Under the pieces are notes generated by a model. That model worked only from the letters and a program-made list of their open reading frames with translations, had not been told where the DNA came from and did no database searches. From Ferrovibrio sp965278975 (GTDB lineage: Bacteria; Pseudomonadota; Alphaproteobacteria; Ferrovibrionales; Ferrovibrionaceae): DNA of 64,000 nucleotides. This document shows positions 61,536 through 64,000 of the stretch, in pieces (position 1 is the stretch's first letter; each line of letters begins with the position of its first letter). The DNA lies in NCBI RefSeq assembly GCF_965278975.1, contig NZ_OZ257126.1:3162001-3226000 (forward strand). The letters run 5' to 3'. The translations under genes and the position numbers were made by a program.

Positions 61536-61768
61536 CCCCGCCATGAGGTTGCGCCGACTGCCGCATAACACTGCTCAAGAGAAACCTGTGGGGCCTAGAA
61601 GTCACCCCACGATTTCGTTGCTAAGTGTATGAAAAGAAAAATGGCTTGATGGCCGGGTCTCGGGAGGGTAGCGCCAACGCCATGGCCACGGCGGGCGTCA
61701 CGCTCCGCACCGAACTGGAGCAGCGCCGCCGGGCGGTGGATATTTTGGCTTAGGGCTTGGCGCGGATA
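61536..61768 (+). other. Spacer with a possible gene remnant
   Basis: No intact gene is supported. A 34-codon frame at 61649-61753 (starting MAGSREGSANAM, ending RRRAVDILA) has locally high GC and could be the 3' remnant of a lost gene. GTGGATATTTTGGCTTAG (61736-61753), which includes its stop codon, recurs with two changes at 62499-62516, on the other side of the membrane-protein gene. Confidence 0.3.
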
Positions 61769-62516
61769 ATGCTTCCGTTCGCGGTGATCGTGGACCTAGA
61801 CGCAGGGCGGGAGACTTTGGGGAGGGTGGGCAGAGATAATGTACCCCATTACGGCAATTTCAGAGTTGTGATGCTGCGTATTGCACCGAGCGCGGCATTG
61901 CTTGTGTCAGCTTGCCTATGGCTCGCTATTTCGAGTTTGTTAAACGACATGTTGTGGCAATTTGGAAAAGTAGAATTTTCCACTGATCGGAGCTTTTTTC
62001 AAACTCCATGGAAGCTAGTCGCTGCAGCATTGGTATGGTCTTTGGGGCTTGTAATGCTCTTGAGGAGAACAAGCCTGCTTTCACTCAAGAGTATATATAA
62101 AAGTGCAGTTGTTGTTTCTGCCACTACGGCCTTGGCATGCTTGCTGATGATTTTTCTCAATCATTTGTTTTTTGAAGGTGCAATTTATTCGTTTGTGATT
62201 GTGTGGGCTGTGGGGACACTTATCAATTATAAACTGATCTCCAATGTATTTATATTTGAGAGCTTGGGCGTTAACTCCGTCTCACTGATTGCATTGAATT
62301 TGCAAATTATTATTCAAGCTTCAATGATGATATTGCCCGTATTTTTGTGAACCTTAAGAGCTATTCTGGAACGCCCTAGGTCATTGTAGGCTATTGTCAC
62401 TCACTTATGGGCACTCAGATGAGGGCATCGCTCCCAGCGGTGTAGTGTTTTTCGATCCGCCGCAAGACTGAATTACCCCGGACCTTGCCGCTCTGCTCGT
62501 GGATGTTTTGGCGTAG
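61736..62516 (+). repeat. Imperfect 18-bp direct repeat bracketing the AT-rich membrane-protein gene
   Basis: The copies are 61736-61753 and 62499-62516 (16 of 18 bases identical, 763 bases apart). Each ends in TAG in a frame that reads V-D-(I/V)-L-A-stop, so they may also be two remnants of one gene's 3' end. Between them lies an AT-rich segment with one membrane-protein gene. Confidence 0.4.
61769..62350 (+). CDS. Small polytopic membrane protein of unknown function, AT-rich
   Basis: 193 aa from ATG 61769; a TTG at 61757 and an ATG at 61871 (giving a 159-aa protein beginning MLRIAPSAALLVSAC) are alternatives, and none has a convincing ribosome site. Five hydrophobic segments are visible: SAALLVSACLWLAISSLL, LVAAALVWSLGLVMLL, AVVVSATTALACLLMIFL, YSFVIVWAVGTLINYKLI and LIALNLQIIIQASMMILPVFL. 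No family was recognised. Base composition is strikingly AT-rich relative to all other genes here, which indicates horizontal acquisition. Confidence 0.5.
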   Translation: MLPFAVIVDLDAGRETLGRVGRDNVPHYGNFRVVMLRIAPSAALLVSACLWLAISSLLNDMLWQFGKVEFSTDRSFFQTPWKLVAAALVWSLGLVMLLRRTSLLSLKSIYKSAVVVSATTALACLLMIFLNHLFFEGAIYSFVIVWAVGTLINYKLISNVFIFESLGVNSVSLIALNLQIIIQASMMILPVFL

Positions 62517-62540
62517 AGCCGCGCAACAGCAGACACAAAA
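62351..62540. other. Non-coding gap between the membrane-protein gene and the nrdB terminator
   Basis: No gene is supported here. It contains the right-hand copy of the 18-bp repeat (62499-62516) and a return to high GC from about 62420, which probably marks the right edge of the acquired segment. Confidence 0.5.
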
Positions 62541-62564
62541 AAAGGGCCGCAGATGCGGCCCTTT
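62541..62564 (-). terminator. Intrinsic terminator after nrdB
   Basis: AAAGGGCCGC (62541-62550), loop AGAT, GCGGCCCTTT (62555-62564) is flanked by A-runs and T-runs on both sides. It stands 27 bases after the nrdB stop on the - strand and could work in both directions. Confidence 0.92.
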
Positions 62565-62590
62565 TTCGTTTGGTGGCAATGCGCTCAGGC

Positions 62591-63550
62591 TTATGCGAAA
62601 GCGTCTTCCCAGTTGCCCTGGGTCGAGGCCTTGGAATATTCCGTGGCGCGGTTTTCGAAGAAGTTGGTGTGCTCGACGCCGTTGAGGATCGCATCCAGCC
62701 AGGGCAGCGGATTCTTGGCGATGCGGTACATCGGTTGCAGGTTGAGCTGCAGCAGGCGGCGGTCGGCGGTCCAGCGGATGTAGTTCTTCACGTCTTCAGC
62801 CGAGAGGCCCTGCACGCCGCCGAGTTCGAAGGCGAGGTCGATGAAGGCATCCTCGTGATCGACGATGGTGGAGCAGCAGACATAGAGGTCACGCTGGAAT
62901 TCCTCGGTCCAGACTTCCGGGTTCTCCTCAACGAAGGTGCGGAACAGGCGGATGATCGAGTTGGTGTGCAGCGTTTCATCGCGCACCGACCACGACACGA
63001 TCTGGCCCATGCCCTTCATCTTGTTGAAGCGCGGGAAGTTCAGCAGGATGGCGAAGCTGGCGAAGAGCTGCAGCCCTTCCGTGAAGGCGCCGAATACCGC
63101 CAGGGTCTTGGCGATATCGGCCTTGGTCTCGACGCCGAACTGCTGCATGTAGTCGTACTTGTCCTTCATCTCCTTGTAGCGGAGGAAGGCCGAGTATTCT
63201 TCTTCGGGCATGCCGATGGTATCGAGCAGATGCGAATAGGCGGCGATATGCACCGTCTCCATATTCGCGAAGGCGGCCAGCATCATCTGCACTTCGGTGG
63301 GTTTGAACACCCGCGCGTAATGCTTCATGTAGCAGTTGGAGACTTCCACATCGGCCTGGGTGAAGAAGCGGAAAATCTGCGTCAGCAGATTCTTCTCGCC
63401 CGGCGTCAGCTTCTTCTGCCAGTCCTTCACGTCATCGGCCAGCGGCACTTCCTCGGGCAGCCAATGCACGCGCTGCTGCGTCATCCAGGCCTCGTAAGCC
63501 CAAGGATACTGGAAGGGCTTGTAGACCGGTTTGGCGTCGAGAAGCGGCAT
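62591..63550 (-). CDS. nrdB: Ribonucleotide reductase class I beta subunit NrdB
   Basis: 319 aa. All di-iron ligands are recognisable: D67 (TQADVEV), E98 and H101 (METVHIAAY), E158 (GAFTEGLQLF), E192 and H195 (RDETLHTN). The radical tyrosine Y105 is present, with the same spacings as E. coli R2 (31, 3, 4, then 34 and 3 residues). This identifies the Tyr-radical subunit, partner of NrdA, which is outside the window. The ATG at 63550 is chosen because MPLLDAKPVYKP fits the family; the longer frame lacks a ribosome site. Two NrdR-like boxes lie upstream. Confidence 0.95.
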   Translation of the reverse strand: MPLLDAKPVYKPFQYPWAYEAWMTQQRVHWLPEEVPLADDVKDWQKKLTPGEKNLLTQIFRFFTQADVEVSNCYMKHYARVFKPTEVQMMLAAFANMETVHIAAYSHLLDTIGMPEEEYSAFLRYKEMKDKYDYMQQFGVETKADIAKTLAVFGAFTEGLQLFASFAILLNFPRFNKMKGMGQIVSWSVRDETLHTNSIIRLFRTFVEENPEVWTEEFQRDLYVCCSTIVDHEDAFIDLAFELGGVQGLSAEDVKNYIRWTADRRLLQLNLQPMYRIAKNPLPWLDAILNGVEHTNFFENRATEYSKASTQGNWEDAFA

Positions 63551-63604
63551 GATGGAATCCCCGTGGCGGCGTGTTCGGGGGAGACTAGCGAAGCCGGCCT
63601 CTGG

Positions 63605-63650
63605 GCGCAACATATTGTGTGGTAGAAGCGCACTTGCGCAAAATCTTGCG
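63605..63650 (-). promoter_or_regulatory. Pair of NrdR-like boxes upstream of nrdB
   Basis: The dyads CAACATATTG (63608-63617, within ACACAATATGTTG on the - strand) and CGCAAAATCTTGCG (63637-63650) have centres exactly 31 bp apart, the spacing typical for NrdR tetramers binding in front of ribonucleotide reductase genes. The first matches the consensus (ACACTATATATTGTGT-like) at 12 of 16 positions, the second at 9, so the second is weak. ATP/dATP-dependent repression is inferred. Confidence 0.55.
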
Positions 63651-63706
63651 GATAAGCCTGTGGATTACCCGGGGGATTACCCAGGGGATTAGGCTGGGGA
63701 TTGCCC
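63647..63706 (-). repeat. Five 12-bp tandem units with DnaA-box-like sequence
   Basis: Units start at 63647, 63659, 63671, 63683 and 63695: TGCGGATAAGCC, TGTGGATTACCC, GGGGGATTACCC, AGGGGATTAGGC and TGGGGATTGCCC. The reverse complements of the first two are TTATCCGCA and TAATCCACA, each one base from the DnaA box TTATCCACA. The array overlaps the second NrdR-like box and the 3' end of the ohrR gene (stop TAA 63691-63689). DnaA control of nrd genes is known in E. coli; its operation here is inferred. Confidence 0.7.
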
Positions 63707-64000
63707 TGGGGGCAGGCTGTGCAAGGCAGCCGCAAGTCCCTGTAATTCAGTGCGCAACCGGGCAATGTCGCGGCCGGGCAGAGGCAGCAGGCAGGCAAGC
63801 CCCTGTTTCATCTCCGCCACGCCGGCTTTCAGGTCCCGGCCCGCCTGGGTCAAGGCAATGCGCACCTGGCGCTCGTCCTGGGTATCGCGCTGGCGGGTCA
63901 GCAGGCCGGCCTGTTCCATGCGCTTGAGCATCGGGGTGAGGGTGCCGGAATCGAGATGCAGCCGTTCGCCGAGCTGCTTGACCGTGAGTCCAGGCCCGGG
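63689..64000 (-). CDS. OhrR/MarR-family regulator, 5' end beyond the window
   Basis: At least 103 C-terminal residues are visible. GLTVKQLGERLHLDSGTLTP is the helix-turn-helix with the OhrR-typical LDSGTLTPMLKRME recognition region, and RQRDTQDERQVRIALTQAG is the wing. The redox-sensing cysteine would be in the missing N-terminus. OhrR represses the organic-hydroperoxide reductase ohr, probably just outside the window. The last codons (PPGQSPA) are encoded by the 12-bp repeat, so the C-terminus depends on the array. It is on the same strand as and upstream of nrdB. Confidence 0.8.
   Translation of the reverse strand, partial: PGPGLTVKQLGERLHLDSGTLTPMLKRMEQAGLLTRQRDTQDERQVRIALTQAGRDLKAGVAEMKQGLACLLPLPGRDIARLRTELQGLAAALHSLPPGQSPA

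Noticed and set aside
63481..63798. A frame with NP/GNP repeats (NPLGNPPGNPQ) near the nrdB promoter
   Set aside because: The peptide repeat is only the translation of the 12-bp DNA array in a wrong frame; it overlaps nrdB and the OhrR gene.

Overview
The window is GC-rich, densely coded chromosomal DNA from an alphaproteobacterium, probably a Rhodospirillales-type lineage. The supporting signs are a complete alphaproteobacterial division and cell-wall (dcw) cluster running into lpxC, a class II DAHP synthase, long DUF1127 proteins, a BtaA betaine-lipid enzyme, an alpha-type RNase P RNA and an XRE regulator of the alphaproteobacterial type. No tRNA, rRNA, CRISPR array, intact transposase or integrase was seen. 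The taxonomic call is inference from gene content.

Layout. 1-12.9 kb is a mixed housekeeping and accessory block: a truncated AidB-like acyl-CoA dehydrogenase, btaA overlapping a GNAT/FemAB-like acyltransferase, a DUF4153 membrane protein, a secreted or outer-membrane protein whose ribosome-binding site lies in a hairpin, a fused 5-oxoprolinase with a MarR-type regulator and a candidate operator, an EamA exporter, ampD, rnpB and a small exported protein. 13.0-33.1 kb is the dcw cluster on the + strand: mraZ-rsmH-ftsL-ftsI-murE-murF-mraY-murD-ftsW-murG-murC-murB-ddl-ftsQ-ftsA-ftsZ-lpxC. It has many ATGA/GTGA overlaps, a 10-bp-phased MraZ-box array in front, and a strong terminator behind lpxC. 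Together these genes build lipid II from UDP-MurNAc precursors, flip and polymerise it at the septum, assemble the Z ring and start lipid A synthesis.

33.1-46.1 kb holds an XRE regulator (-), bamD-recN-ligA-exonuclease (+), an aminopeptidase P (-), two tandem DUF1127 genes (the first followed by an sRNA-like 3' region), and prmA-uvrD/pcrA (-). 46.1-60.3 kb is metabolic: a GlcD-type FAD oxidase, class II DAHP synthase, nicotinate phosphoribosyltransferase, a TctC-type binding protein, a CurA-like reductase, nadE-cimA-trmJ-cupin (+), a thioesterase, tam, an AbrB-type membrane protein and an aspartoacylase-like hydrolase.

60.3-62.5 kb is a small, compositionally different island: an array of eleven 10-bp repeats, a possible 30-aa ORF, an unrecognised protein with faint uracil-DNA-glycosylase-like motifs, and an AT-rich polytopic membrane protein bracketed by an imperfect 18-bp repeat. 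The window ends with nrdB (-), preceded by two NrdR-like boxes and a 12-bp DnaA-box-like tandem repeat, and a truncated OhrR/MarR gene.

The most interesting non-coding signals are the 10-bp array at 60481-60590, the DnaA-like/NrdR region upstream of nrdB, the ribosome-site-masking hairpin at 5588-5629, the DUF1127 3' region, and short tandem duplications that span gene junctions.
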